Source of the DNA: Vombatus ursinus
Taxonomy: Eukaryota > Chordata > Mammalia > Diprotodontia > Vombatidae
DNA length: 64,000 nucleotides
NCBI RefSeq assembly: GCF_900497805.2
Contig: NW_020944351.1
Span: forward strand, 2,612,239-2,676,238
Direction: 5' to 3'
This document shows positions 51,044 through 60,959 of this stretch, piece by piece. The notes below the pieces were generated by a model. The model saw only the letters and a list, made by a program, of their open reading frames with translations, did no database searches and was not told where the DNA came from. Position 1 is the first letter of the stretch; each line of letters begins with the position of its first letter. The position numbers were made by a program, and so were the translations under genes.

Positions 51044-51059
51044 GAAGATGGCCATCTTC
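51044..51059. promoter_or_regulatory. 16-bp perfect palindrome
   Basis: 'gaagatggccatcttc' is its own reverse complement and includes the YY1-like word AAGATGGC on both strands. Significance unknown. Confidence 0.4.
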
Positions 51060-51744
51060 CAGAATGTTTAGAGTTGGGTTAAATCATAGCTTGACCAAAG
51101 GATGGGCACGTGATAGAAATCTAAAGCCATGATAGTGGGGATGAAGACTAGCTAACGCCCTTCTCAGTGCTGCTTCTGCTTATTATTTGCTGATGGTTAG
51201 GCAGCCAGTAGCTGACTCTTCCCAAAGGCTTTTTGTGGTGCCCCATTGTGGCTCACTCCATTCCTGGACTGGGTCTGCAATGTAACCATTGTTTGGCCTT
51301 GAGAATGCCACTGTATTGAGCACATATGTTCTGTGGGTGTTGCTTTTTTAAAATTTTATTTTTTTATTTTTATTTTTGGCTGTTTTTCTACCAAGTTGTT
51401 GTAATTGTAAACTCATTATGTTCTTATTTTTTTTCTTGGGGATGAGGCTTGATGGAGTGATTTCCTAGGGCGTACTTCCTGCTGGGCTGATAGGGGGTGG
51501 CAATGTCTGGCATCCTCCATTCTTGCTCTCCTGTGACCCAGTGACTCAGCAGTGTGGGAAGGAATTAGCTTGGCAGACAAACCCTCCCTGTGCCATCCAA
51601 AGAACTACTAGAAGAGGGAGGCTGTGTGTGAGCACGGTGACAAAACAAGCCAGCAAAAACCAGTCCAGTCAGTTAGTGAAGCATTGGGCAGCTCAAGGCA
51701 AAACCCCACCAAGGGCTGTTGGAGAGCTGTCTTCCCTGCTCCAC
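51060..51744. other. Unassigned DNA leading into the minisatellite
   Basis: T-rich at 51330-51440. 51475-51744 is unique; an open frame starting at 51523 crosses into the tandem array. Confidence 0.4.
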
Positions 51745-51909
51745 AACCCACAGGGTTGGGGCCCTATGGATCCAGAGCTGAATCCACAGGGTTGGGGCCG
51801 TATGGATCCAGAGCTGAATCCACAGGGTTGGGGCCGTATGGATCCAGAGCTGNNNNNNNNNNATCCAGAGCTGAATCCACAGGGTTGGGGCCGTATGGAT
51901 CCAGAGCTG
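51745..51909 (+). repeat. 36-bp minisatellite containing the assembly gap
   Basis: Units of 36 bp at 51745-51780, 51781-51816, 51817-51852 and 51874-51909, plus 11 bp of another after the N run (51853-51862). The last three full units are identical; the first differs at a few sites. As 36 is divisible by three the array stays open and would encode repeats of NPQGWGRMDPEL. No known protein matches, so coding is not claimed. The gap length is a placeholder and the true copy number is unknown. Confidence 0.97.
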
Positions 51910-51997
51910 GACTGGCTGATACCATCTAGGTTCACAAAGACTAGAGACTGGGGATTGAATAGTCCTCCAATTCTAAAGTCTTACTTTATATCGTGTA

Positions 51998-52130
51998 AGG
52001 GAGAACACTGGGCTGCCAGCCAGGAGACCTGGGTTCTAATTCCAGTTCTACCATTGGTTAGCTATGTGACCTTAGTCAAATCACCTAAACTCTCTGGTCT
52101 TTGATGTCTTAATATAAAATAAGGGCTTTC
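51998..52130 (+). mobile_element. tRNA-derived SINE, form b, degraded
   Basis: 'gagacctgggttctaattcc', 'gctatgtgaccttagtcaaa'. Confidence 0.77.
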
Positions 52131-52159
52131 AACTGTCAATCAATCAACAAGTATTCATT

Positions 52160-52405
52160 TTTGTTGTTGTTCAGTCATGTCCAACCCTTCCCATTTGGGA
52201 TTTTCTCAGCAAAAATACTAGAGTGGTTTGCCATTTCCTTCTCCAGCTCATTTTGCAGATGAAGAAACTGAGGCAAACAGGATGAAGTGACTCGCCCAGG
52301 GTCACATGGCTAGTAAGTGTCTGAGGCCAGATTTGAACTCATGAAGATGAGTCTTCCTGATTCCAAGCCCAGTGCTCTATTCACTGTGCCACCTAGCTGC
52401 CCCTC
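52160..52405 (-). mobile_element. tRNA-derived SINE, form a, nested
   Basis: 'ttgttgttgttcagtcatgt', 'gagtggtttgccatttcctt', to 'ccacctagctgcccc'. Short direct repeats like 'tattcatt'/'tactcatt' flank it. Confidence 0.95.
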
Positions 52406-52435
52406 TACTCATTAAGCCTCTACTATTTCCCAGGT

Positions 52436-52672
52436 GGGGCAGCTAGGTGGTGCTGCAGTGGATAGAGCACCAGGCCTAGAGTCAAAAAGACTTGAGCTCA
52501 AATCTGGCCTCAGATACTTACTACCTGTGTGACCCTGGGCAAGTCAATTCATCCTGTTTGCCTCAGTTTCCTTAGCTGGAGAAGGAAATGGCAAACCACT
52601 TTTGTATCTTTGCCAAGAAAATCTCAAATGGGGTCATGAAGAACCAGACAGGACTGAAATGACTGAGCAACC
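52436..52672 (+). mobile_element. tRNA-derived SINE, form a, nested, with 10-bp duplication
   Basis: 'ggggcagctaggtggtgctg' to 'caggactgaaatgactgagc'. 'tttcccaggt' flanks it exactly (52426-52435 and 52673-52682). Confidence 0.97.
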
Positions 52673-52740
52673 TTTCCCAGGTACTGTATTAAGCATCTGG
52701 AATTAAGAGGACAAAAGTGAAACATCATCTTATCTGGAGA

Positions 52741-52979
52741 TACTTAACATTCTAATGGAATTGCTAATCTCCAAGCTCCCTTGAGAGTTCCATGAGTGTA
52801 AGAAGGTAAAAGACTTGTCTCCCCACTACTCTACCTCCCACCATTTGGGGAGTGGAGAAACCTAGGTTTCCTCCATATTATCTTATTTTTAAAAAATCAA
52901 ACTTGTGACCTCATTGCTTTAGGGAACTCCTAGTAAGAAAACTCCCTCCAATAAGGCAGATATGCAGTCCTATAGTTGC
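52741..52979. other. No recognised feature
   Basis: Unassigned. Confidence 0.35.
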
Positions 52980-53280
52980 CTAGGGCACTGAGAGATTATC
53001 TTGCCAGGGATCACATAGCCAGCAGTTGTCAGAGGCAGAACTTATGCCCAGGTCTTTCAGACCCCAAGGCCAGCTTTTCATCCTGGATGCCAGGTACCAG
53101 GCTGCCTTTGATCCACTAAAATATCCTGATTTACTCAACCACCTATAACTTCTGAGCCTTGACTTACAGGATCATACATTTAGAACTAAAAGGGACCTTA
53201 GAAGTCATCTAGTCCAAACCCTGCATTCTACAGATTCTACAGATGAGGACACTGAGGCCCAGTACTGAATGTACACAATT
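52980..53280 (-). mobile_element. Two degraded antisense SINEs
   Basis: 52980-53110 ('gatcacatagccagcagttg') and 53160-53280, a b form ('aagtcatctagtccaaaccc'). Confidence 0.7.
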
Positions 53281-53489
53281 AATGAATAAAAAAAGCTGTA
53301 CCATAATGCATCCTATCTTGGACTTGGGACACCAGAGATGATTTGTCTTTCTTCTTCCCTCCCACTCATGTCTGTCTTTAAATTGAAGAATTCCTGAGGG
53401 GATCTTGCAGGGGATGAGATGACAATTGTTCTTTCAGAGACAGTCAGCCAGATTTGAACAAAACCATCTGCCCAACACATATCAATCTA

Positions 53490-53650
53490 AAATGCCATTT
53501 CACTCTGCCTGACCAATTTCTACTTAGCCTTCAAAGTCCAGCCCTCCAGGCTATCTCTTCCAGGAAGACTTGCCAGACCTGGGATTCTGACCCTCAGGCC
53601 AAAGGCCTCCCTTCTTCAAACTACTGGCCTTTGACTCTCTTATTGGTGTA
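53490..53650 (+). mobile_element. Probable L2 LINE 3' fragment
   Basis: 'tacttagccttcaaagtcca', 'atctcttccaggaagacttg' fit the L2 3' UTR. Confidence 0.5.
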
Positions 53651-54355
53651 ATGCGATAATCAAGGTGACTCCCTTGATTTGCTGGACTAGGACATTTCCC
53701 ATGGAGTTAGACATGTGCCCTGGCTCGGTGCTGAAGAATATTCATTTTGGGATGATCAACAGTTCCTGATTGGTCCCTAAGTGTCCTTGTACCTGTACCT
53801 TGTATCAAAGAGGATTAACACAATCAATCTGAGCATCATGGAGGATGGACTACCCTTCATAACCTACTGTAGGGAGCTTCACTATCTCCTGTATGTCACT
53901 TGGGACTCTACCAGTTCTTCCATGGATTCCAGTGAGAGAGAGAGGATTGCCCCTCCCCCCAACAACAATGGCTATAACTTAAGCACCTGGCAGTGTGCTT
54001 ACCTAAGCAAGCTTCATGTCTGCTTTTGTTTTGGGTTTCTTTTTTTATGAGCCCAGGCCACTGAGAAATGAGTGTTTTTGCTTTTCGTCCTGGTGGAAAA
54101 CTTGGGAATTCACGAAGTTACAGGAGTTTCTGAGTCAGTGGGGACTGCTTAGCTAGAGGTGCATCCTTTGACTATGCTGTTTCTTGGAGGAGAGGCCCAC
54201 CTTCAGATTCATGCTTAATCTGGAAGAGCTATGCAGTGGGCCAGACTATCTGGTCTTACGAGCCACTTGGATAATACAGATCCTATAATGCCATCTTTAC
54301 CTCCTAGAAGAGCATAACAGATGAGTTCCCAATGCCACACGTGTTTATTGGACAC
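53651..54355. other. Unassigned DNA
   Basis: Contains 'cctgattggtccctaagtgt' (CCAAT box on the minus strand), faintly like 32080. Possibly an old LTR, but I cannot support it. No gene seen. Confidence 0.35.
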
Positions 54356-54359
54356 CTGT

Positions 54360-54712
54360 TATTATTGTTGTTTGTCCTTCGTGCTGGAAGATGATCAAAA
54401 GGACCTGACTATGTTGGGGTCAAGGTACAGTGTGTCTGGATGTGGCTGATCAGACCAATAGGAGCTTGGAAGGCTCTACCACAGGTCCGGCACAAATAGT
54501 CTGTATGAACATTTGGAGTGGAGATGTCTCTAAATTTGTGCATCTAGTGTTTCTTTTGAGCTAGTGGAATTCTGCTTTGCTCATAGAGCACGGCACCTTC
54601 TTTGATGTGGGCACACCAAGCCGGGCGGTCCTGGGCCAGTGTCTCCCATGTCTCTTTCATTCCAAAGTTCTTCAGAGTGTCCTTGTTCTTCTGACTTCCG
54701 TGTCACCATCTA
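54360..54712 (-). mobile_element. LINE C-terminus with zinc-finger motif
   Basis: Minus-strand frames read 'ETWETLAQDRPAWCAHIKEG', then 'DYLCRTCGRAFQAPIGLISH' and 'IQTHC'. The first is a C-terminal arm found after the reverse transcriptase in some animal LINEs ('WE.LA.DR..WR'). The second is a C2H2 finger (C-x2-C ... H-x3-H). The element family is not clear to me. The frame is broken between the two parts. Confidence 0.72.
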
Positions 54713-55424
54713 ATACTATGTGTGTAATCTGCCATATATGTTACCTGGTCACATCGGTTCTCTGCACGTATCTCTTCTTGCACTAGAGGTGTGGCAATTT
54801 GTGGAAGAGCGTACCCCTGTGATGTATGAGGAAAACCTTTCTTATCACTTTGCCACACTATTTGCTTTGAATCAGTGTGTTTCCTAGTTGGCATAATGAA
54901 AGAAAAAAAATCATTAAGGTCTTGTCACTTATGATTTTGAGTGGACGCTAATCCAAAGTACACTGAATTTGGGATAACTTCCTGGAGATTCATATTGTGT
55001 GTGGGGGGGTAGGAACTGTAGTTGTTTATACCTGGAAAGCATTATTGAGAGGAAAATAAATGGTGTTTCTATATAATAACTTGTACTTTGAAACTATGAC
55101 AGATCCATGATGTCATCAATGTGAATGTTCCTTCTACTGGTACAAATCAAGACCCCTCCATGCCTTCTCACCCCGTGTCATTTCTGTTCATGTCATTCCA
55201 TAAACCTTGCTAGAGGATCGCCGTGCCAGAGGCTTCCCTCTGCTTCTCTTGAATATCTTTTGGATCTCAATGTAACACTGAGGCTGACCATCTGTTATCC
55301 TCCCCACTTACATCATGACTAGTCACCCTTCTTTTTAGTCACACATGTCTTGGATGATGGTTTGAATGCCACTTGTAGGGTGTAAGCCACCACCAGCATT
55401 AGACTAGAGCCTCCATGAGCCAAT
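54713..55424. other. Unassigned DNA
   Basis: A 63-codon minus frame (54703-54894) ends near a GT that could act as a donor, but no protein match comes to mind. 55030-55320 may be an unnamed repeat. Confidence 0.35.
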
Positions 55425-55560
55425 TAGGAAGCTATTGCAATAAATAGCTCAGGCCAGGGTTAATAAGAGTAGGAACTGGGGTGGCAACAGCAAAAGATGA
55501 AGAGTAAAGGACAAATGGGTAAGGGATTGTGAAGACAGAATTGACAGAAGAGAAGAGAAG
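55425..55560 (+). repeat. Repeat B, late part
   Basis: 'ttaggaagctattgcaataa', 'gaactggggtggcaacagca' correspond to the part of repeat B also seen near 30850. Confidence 0.6.
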
Positions 55561-55578
55561 AGGGCCTAAAACAGAGCT

Positions 55579-55812
55579 CTTTGTTGTTGTTCAGTTGTTT
55601 TTCAGTTGTGCCTGACTCTTCGTGATCCCATTTGGAGTTTTCTCGACAAAGATGCTGGAGAGGTTTGCCATGTCCTTCTTCAGCTCATTTTACAGGTGGG
55701 GAAACTGAGGCAAACAGGGCGAAGTGATTTGCCCAGGTTAACACAGCTAATGTCTGAGGCCAGATTTGAATTTAGGTCTTCCTGACTCCAGGCTGCAGCT
55801 CCATCTGGCTAC
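55579..55812 (-). mobile_element. tRNA-derived SINE, form a, with target duplication
   Basis: 'tgcctgactcttcgtgatcc' to 'ccatctggctacc'. 'cctaaaacagagct' (55565-55578) and 'cctaaaacagaacct' (55813-55827) flank it. Confidence 0.95.
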
Positions 55813-55874
55813 CCTAAAACAGAACCTTGGGCAATATCTTACCACTGAGAGGCAGGCACCCAATGAGCCAGTGA

Positions 55875-56135
55875 AGGAAATGATGTGGTACAGTGAAGAG
55901 AGTCCTGGATTTGGAATCTGTTCAAATCCTGGCTCTTCCTTTCACTATGAGTGTGGTTTTGGGCAAATTACTTCACTTGTGTGGGCCTCATTTTCTTCAT
56001 CTTCATAGTGAGGGAGCTAGTCTTGTCAGTTTCTAAGATGTCTTCCAGCTCTAGCAGGCAGGGAGGAGTAAAGCCAGGAAAATCCCAGACGGGGTCACAG
56101 AGATTCAGACACAACTGAAAATGACTGAACAACAC
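55875..56135 (+). mobile_element. SINE form b plus an isolated form a tail
   Basis: 55875-56060: 'gtcctggatttggaatctgt', 'aagatgtcttccagctctag'. 56070-56135 holds only the RTE-like tail ('cggggtcacagagattcaga', 'gactgaacaacac'). Confidence 0.8.
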
Positions 56136-56369
56136 AATTCCTCAAAATCTGACTTCTCATTCTCTACCTCTACTGAAGTCTTTAATGTTGTTAAATCTGA
56201 TGCCTTTTTTTTTAGTCCTCATCCTTGAACACCTCAAAATGTTAGATACCACTGATCTGCAAGGTATGCTGCCCTCTTCCTCCTGACCCATCCCCTAGGT
56301 GATCCTGTGTGTGCCTGAATGGGGGTGTGTGAAGGAGGAAAAAAAGGCAGCACAATCATACAATACTTA
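56136..56369. other. No recognised feature
   Basis: Unassigned. Confidence 0.35.
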
Positions 56370-56571
56370 GAGGATAAGATATTTGTGGTTGGAGACACAC
56401 ACTCTGAGAACATTCCCAATACTACAGATTTGCTCCCTGTGGAAACACATCTAGTCTCAGAACACTCAGAGGAGAAGATACTTGTGACAGAAAAAAACAT
56501 ACTCTGAGAACATTCCAATTGCCTCAAGCTTGGTCTCTGTAAAAGCTAATCTTGTTTGAGAAAACTCAGAC
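56370..56571. repeat. 100-bp tandem duplication
   Basis: Two units with an exact 100-bp period: 'actctgagaacattcc' occurs at 56401-56416 and 56501-56516, and 'ga(t/g)aagata(t/c)ttgtg' precedes each. The units differ by many substitutions, and a third unit may begin at 56571. Function unknown. Confidence 0.9.
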
Positions 56572-56679
56572 CTCTCATCTTGGTCATGTTCCATGAGAAA
56601 TAAAAGTAAACTGAGGCACATATGAATGCATATCGGTAATTCGTGGCCCATTCATTTACAAAGTTGAACACTCATTGAA

Positions 56680-56860
56680 TGTTGGAACTGGAAGAAAGCT
56701 TAGAGATCATCTGCTCCACCCCCACCCCCCTTGTACAGATGGGGAAACTGAAGCCTGGAGAAGTCCAATGACTTGCTCAAGGTCATATAGGCAGTAGAAC
56801 TGGGATTCAAATAAAGGTCTACTAGCTTCAAACCCAGTGCTTTTTCCACTGCCATTCTTA
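56680..56860 (-). mobile_element. tRNA-derived SINE, form b
   Basis: 'aacattg'-type tail 'gttggaactggaagaaagct', 'acagatggggaaactgaagc', 'actgggattcaaataaaggt'. Confidence 0.87.
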
Positions 56861-56869
56861 CTGTTCCTT

Positions 56870-57460
56870 AAAGACAACACTTTCTCATCTCCATGCCTTT
56901 GCCTGATGCCTCAAATGCACTTCCTCCTCACCTCCACCTCATTGAATCCCTAGTTTCCTTCAAAGCTCAGGTCAGCTATCACCTCCTGCATGAGGCATTC
57001 CCTCATCCTTCTGTCGTCTGCAAAATGACCTTGTAAAATTACTCTGATAGAGGCAGAATGCCATAGTGAATAGAGAACCCAGCCTTGTCACCAGAAGGAT
57101 CTGGGTTCAAGTCCTATCTCTGATGCGTTCTTCCTGTGTCACCTTGGCAAGGTCCTTAACCTCTCAGTGCTCTCGGTAACTCTAAGATTATAAACTGCAG
57201 AGAAAGTGCTGACTTGCTTTAGAAGAGCAAATTTCCTCATCTGAGAGTTCCCTATACCAACAGAATAATAAGTAGAGTTCTTAGCCTTGGTTTACCTTGT
57301 ATAGTTTTTGTCTCTGCTCATATGCAAAAAGAGTGTTTTCCCCAGACAGAATTTAAGCTCCTGGAGGGCAGGGACAGTTTCAATTTTGTCTTTGTATCTC
57401 TAGCACAGGGCCTGGCACACAATAGGCACTTAATAAATGCTTACTGACTGAGTAGTTACA
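56870..57460 (+). mobile_element. L2 LINE 3' region split by a SINE
   Basis: 56870-57050 ('tccttcaaagctcaggtcag', 'cctgcatgaggcattccctc') and 57280-57460 ('aatttaagctcctggagggc', 'cacttaataaatgcttactg') are consecutive parts of the L2 3' UTR. Confidence 0.9.
57050..57278 (+). mobile_element. tRNA-derived SINE, form d, nested in L2
   Basis: 'gatctgggttcaagtcctat', then tail 'agattataaactgcagagaa' and 'gagagttccctataccaaca'. Confidence 0.88.
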
Positions 57461-58364
57461 CAACTGGATATGGTTGCAACTGAATGGTGGTGTGGGGGGC
57501 GGGGAGCATTGGGGAGCATCTTGCTGCCTTAAAACATTGTCTCTGGCAGAGACTTGTCCCGAGATGAGCTACCAATCACAACTGTCTCCCTCCATAGTGT
57601 CTGTCCACCATTGCTCACTCTGGCACAGCAGGCTGTCTCCCATATCCCTGTGGATTGGTTTAGCCAGAGCTCACTTTTTGGCTTGACCCTAGCATGGCAC
57701 CTTCTTGGATCATCTCGAACCATACCTGTTCTCTCCATAACACACTCTATCTCCCATGAGGCCTGTTAATTACCCCCAGTGGATGGCAGCATTTGTATTA
57801 CTGGCCTTTGAATCAACTTGAAAGGCCCAACTCCTGTACTGACTCTATTTACCTCTTATGTGGTAGATATTATGTACTACATGTCTAAAGTTTTGCTCTT
57901 CCATTTAAGTTTCTGTTTCCCAGGAATCAACTCTCCCCAGCTACTGTCTCCCCTCCTTTTTGCAGATGTCATGTACAGAGTCAAGCCAAAGAGGCTTTCA
58001 TCTGGCAGCAGTCATAACAGTGTGGCCCTAGAAGGGTCACAGGCTTGGCCCTACTCCACCTTGTGGGAGCTAGCTGGCCTCATTGAACAAAGAGCCAGTG
58101 CTTTTCAACCCAAGGGATACAAAACCAGCTTTGGGTTCATTCAAGGAAGGAGTGGGTTCTAAACTGTCTGCTCCTATCCCCAGACTGATGGGGGCCAGTG
58201 TGTGCTCCAGAATCTGGAAGCTGGGGCCCAGGATGACCTAGAGGACCATTGTGGCTGTCCTTTTCCTAACCGGCGGTGACTGTGCTCACTTTCTAAGGAT
58301 CAGCTGATTGACACTTGTGCTTTCAAGTCCTTGCAAACAACTCTGACTCATTCTGTCATTGTAA
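57461..58364. other. Single-copy-looking stretch
   Basis: No repeat core. A pyrimidine tract ending in 'cctttttgcag' at about 57954-57965 looks like a splice acceptor and is followed by about 190 open bases, but the peptide resembles nothing known and I see no matching donor. Not called as an exon. Confidence 0.4.
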
Positions 58365-58520
58365 GTCACAGAATCATAAAAGCACAGATATTCAGATTCA
58401 AAAGGGACCTTAGCAGCCCTCAAATCCAACCTATGCACAAAAGGGATTCCTCTTATAAGTCAGTTCCTTATAGTCATTTCTTGCACCCCATGATTCAATC
58501 CCCAAACAATGAGCAACTTG
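58365..58520 (-). mobile_element. CR1/L3 LINE 3' terminus, antisense
   Basis: 'cacagaatcataaaagcaca', 'caaaagggaccttagcagcc', then worn sequence. Confidence 0.6.
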
Positions 58521-59038
58521 TCTGATCAGGCTATCACAGACAGCCTCATTCTATAGTGTAGGAGAATTCAACTAACCAACCTAATACTGATTGACAACTC
58601 AGTCAGTGAGTGACAAGGGTCTCTCTTCCCTCCACTGATTTGACACAAATAGGTGGTAGGTAATAGTCTCAGCATGCAAAGGGTCCTCTGCCACTTTGGA
58701 AATTCCTGAACAACAGCAGCCTCAAGGGAATCGTCAATATGCTAACTCCATTCTCCCTGGATACATCAGAAGTAATGAATGGATGGATTTCAGATGGTCC
58801 CCAAGTCCTCTGACCCTGGTCAAAGGAATATTTTGCAAATATCTCCAAGATGGAAGCCGCCCGCTGGAAAACACAGTGAAAGAAAAGGTGAGGAAAACCC
58901 CCAAGTAGATGAAACCCAAACTTTCAATTGCTTTTCTGAAGTTTAGAATAAGAAATGCTTGGTTTTCAATGCCAAAAAGTAAATGCTTTGCTGATTTTGG
59001 TAGTAACATTATTGGAAATAATGAATCCAATTCATTCT
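58521..59038. other. Candidate conserved non-coding stretch
   Basis: 58650-59030 is single-copy with long AT words and 'ccaagatggaagccgcc' (YY1-like). A donor-like 'gaaaaggtgagg' sits at 58882-58893. No recognised coding sequence. Confidence 0.4.
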
Positions 59039-59039
59039 T

Positions 59040-59310
59040 CACACTGCTGCCAAAATAACCTTTCTTTCACATAAATCTGGCTGTCTTACTCATTCTTTGA
59101 TACAGACCCTTCAATCGTTCCCTAATGTCAACTGGGTAAAGTTCAGGTTAATGCAACCCTGGGCATTATTAAGAAACACATAAATGTCTGGGAGAGCAAG
59201 GTAGTGACGTGGGGTCAAGCTTGGCCTCACACATGTAATGGTTGTGTGACCCTGGACAAGTCAGTTAATCTCTTGCTGCTGTGGGCAACTAGTCAAAAAC
59301 CTTAAACTCT
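59040..59310 (+). mobile_element. L2 fragment, then a degraded d-form SINE
   Basis: 59040-59155 L2 ('ctgctgccaaaataaccttt'). 59185-59310 SINE ('tgtgtgaccctggacaagtc'). Confidence 0.6.
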
Positions 59311-59374
59311 AGAGAAGGTCCCTTGTGTCCACGAAACCCCAGGCCCAAAACAAAAAAAAGTGTCCAAGACTATG

Positions 59375-59825
59375 GAGGTATCGGGTCACATCTGGTGTCC
59401 TGAGTTCAGTTTTGGGTGTCACATTTTGGGGGGGGGTCACTGATAAACTAGGGAACATCAAATAGAAGGTAACTAGGCGGAAGTACCTTGCGATCATGTC
59501 CTATGATGATGCATTGAAGGAATTGGAGGGGAAAAAGAAGGAATTAGGGATGTGTAGCCTGGAGGAGAGAAGACTTAGGGATGATTTGATAGCTGTCTTC
59601 AAGCTGTCCTATGGAAGAAGAATTTGACTTATTCTGCTTGGACCTAGAGGGCAGAACCAGGAGCAATGGACAGAACCTGGCAGATGTAGGTAGTGGGTTT
59701 CCTTTCATTGGAGGCCTTTGGGTAAAGCCTGAATGACCCCACTTGTTGGGTCTGTTGTAGATGGGATTCTTGTTCATGTATAGGTTGGGTCTTGAAGCCC
59801 AACTTTAAGACTGTGGGATTCTATG
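59375..59825 (+). mobile_element. CR1/L3 LINE 3' region
   Basis: 'cacatctggtgtcctgagtt', 'gatgtgtagcctggaggaga', 'gatagctgtcttcaagctgt', 'gcagaaccaggagcaatgga', 'ttggaggcctttgggtaaag'. It corresponds to the second half of the copy at 41490. Confidence 0.87.
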
Positions 59826-59844
59826 CCCAGTATTTCGGGCCCTT

Positions 59845-60540
59845 CACAACCTGGCACAATCATACCTTTCCTTTCTTACTTTGTATTAGTCCCCTCCATG
59901 TGCTTGACATTCTAGTGAAATTGGTCTACTCTCTACCCCATTATATGCCCTGCCCTCATATATCTGTGCCTCTGTTTACCACTCTCCCTGTGCCTAGAAT
60001 ATCCTCAGCCCTCTTCAATAAAGTGCAATTCAAGTGTCACCTCTTCCATCAAGCTTTCCCTGTTCCCCTTGATTAGTAATAACCTTCCCCGTGGGATCTC
60101 ACAAAGTATAGTTGTACACCTCTCTAATATACTTAGGCAGCTAGGTGGTGCTGCAGTGGATTTAGTGCCGGGTCTGGAGTCAGGAAGACTCATCTTCCTG
60201 AGTTCAAACACTGGCCTCAGACACTTCCAATGCAACCCTGGGCAAGTCACCTCACCCTGTTTGCCTCAGTTTCCCCATCTGTAAAACAAGCTGGAGAAGG
60301 AAATGGCAAACCACTCCAATATCTTTGCCAAGAAAACCCCAAATGAGGTCATGAAGAGTTGGACACAACTGAAACAACTGAATAATAACAACTAATATAC
60401 TTATCATGTAATACAGTTTATTATCATTATCTGTGTTTGTGTATCATCCCCAAATTAGACTAGAAGTTCCATGAAGACAGCAATGATGCCTTATCTGATC
60501 TTTGTACTTACCCTAGTGATTGAAAAATCTAATGTAATCC
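59845..60540 (+). mobile_element. L2 LINE 3' region split by a SINE
   Basis: 59845-60135 ('cctcttccatcaagctttcc') and 60392-60540 ('gactagaagttccatgaaga') are one L2 copy. Confidence 0.9.
60136..60391 (+). mobile_element. tRNA-derived SINE, form a, with perfect 12-bp duplication, nested in L2
   Basis: 256 bp from 'ggcagctaggtggtgctgca' to 'gaaacaactgaataataaca'. 'ctaatatactta' flanks it exactly at 60124-60135 and 60392-60403. It is the best reference copy of form a in the window. Confidence 0.98.
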
Positions 60541-60689
60541 TAGGCAGTGTTCAGAGAGTCAAAGTATTTTTTTTAAAGTGTAGTAATAAACCTACTGAGT
60601 CCTCCCTGGTCACAATATACGTGGGTTATTAGATGAGCTTTTGGGGAGCATGGTTTAGGCAGAACATCAATAAGCAGGAGCACATCCTA

Positions 60690-60955
60690 AGGAGAGCAGT
60701 TCCAGAGATAAGGTGAACACACTGGAGATCACATCACACAAAGATATTTTGAAAGAAGATTAAGCCTAGAGAAGACTTAGGGAACACTTCCTTGACTGCT
60801 GCTCTCAAATACTTGAAAGGCTGCCTTTTGGAAGAGGAAACAGACTTGGTCTTAGAAGGCACAAGGAGGAACAAAGTCAAATTGGCCAAGAGGCAGGTTT
60901 TTGGTCAATGTAAGGAAAGCCTTCCCAACAATCAGAACTGGCCCCAAATGTGCCA
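60690..60955 (+). mobile_element. CR1/L3 LINE 3' fragment
   Basis: 'gattaagcctagagaagact', 'acttgaaaggctgccttttg', 'gtaaggaaagccttcccaac'. Confidence 0.77.
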
Positions 60956-60959
60956 CCCC

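Larger units (their letters stand above)
52140..52740 (+). repeat. Repeat B interrupted by two SINEs
   Basis: Pieces at 52140-52160, 52406-52435 and 52673-52740 ('attaagcctctactatttcc', 'ggtactgtattaagcatctg') give a continuous repeat B start once the SINEs are removed. Confidence 0.77.

Noticed and set aside
51523-52104. 193-codon open frame across the 36-bp minisatellite
   Set aside because: Its length depends on a tandem unit divisible by three and on a placeholder gap of ten Ns. The non-repeat ends match no protein I know and the 3' end runs into a SINE.
53651-54355. LTR homologous to the 32-kb block
   Set aside because: Only a CCAAT-type word and a short 'catcatgg' stretch are shared; too weak to claim.
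57954-58162. Exon after a splice-acceptor-like 'cctttttgcag'
   Set aside because: Open for about 65 codons but no donor, no recognised protein, and acceptor-like tracts are common in pyrimidine-rich DNA.
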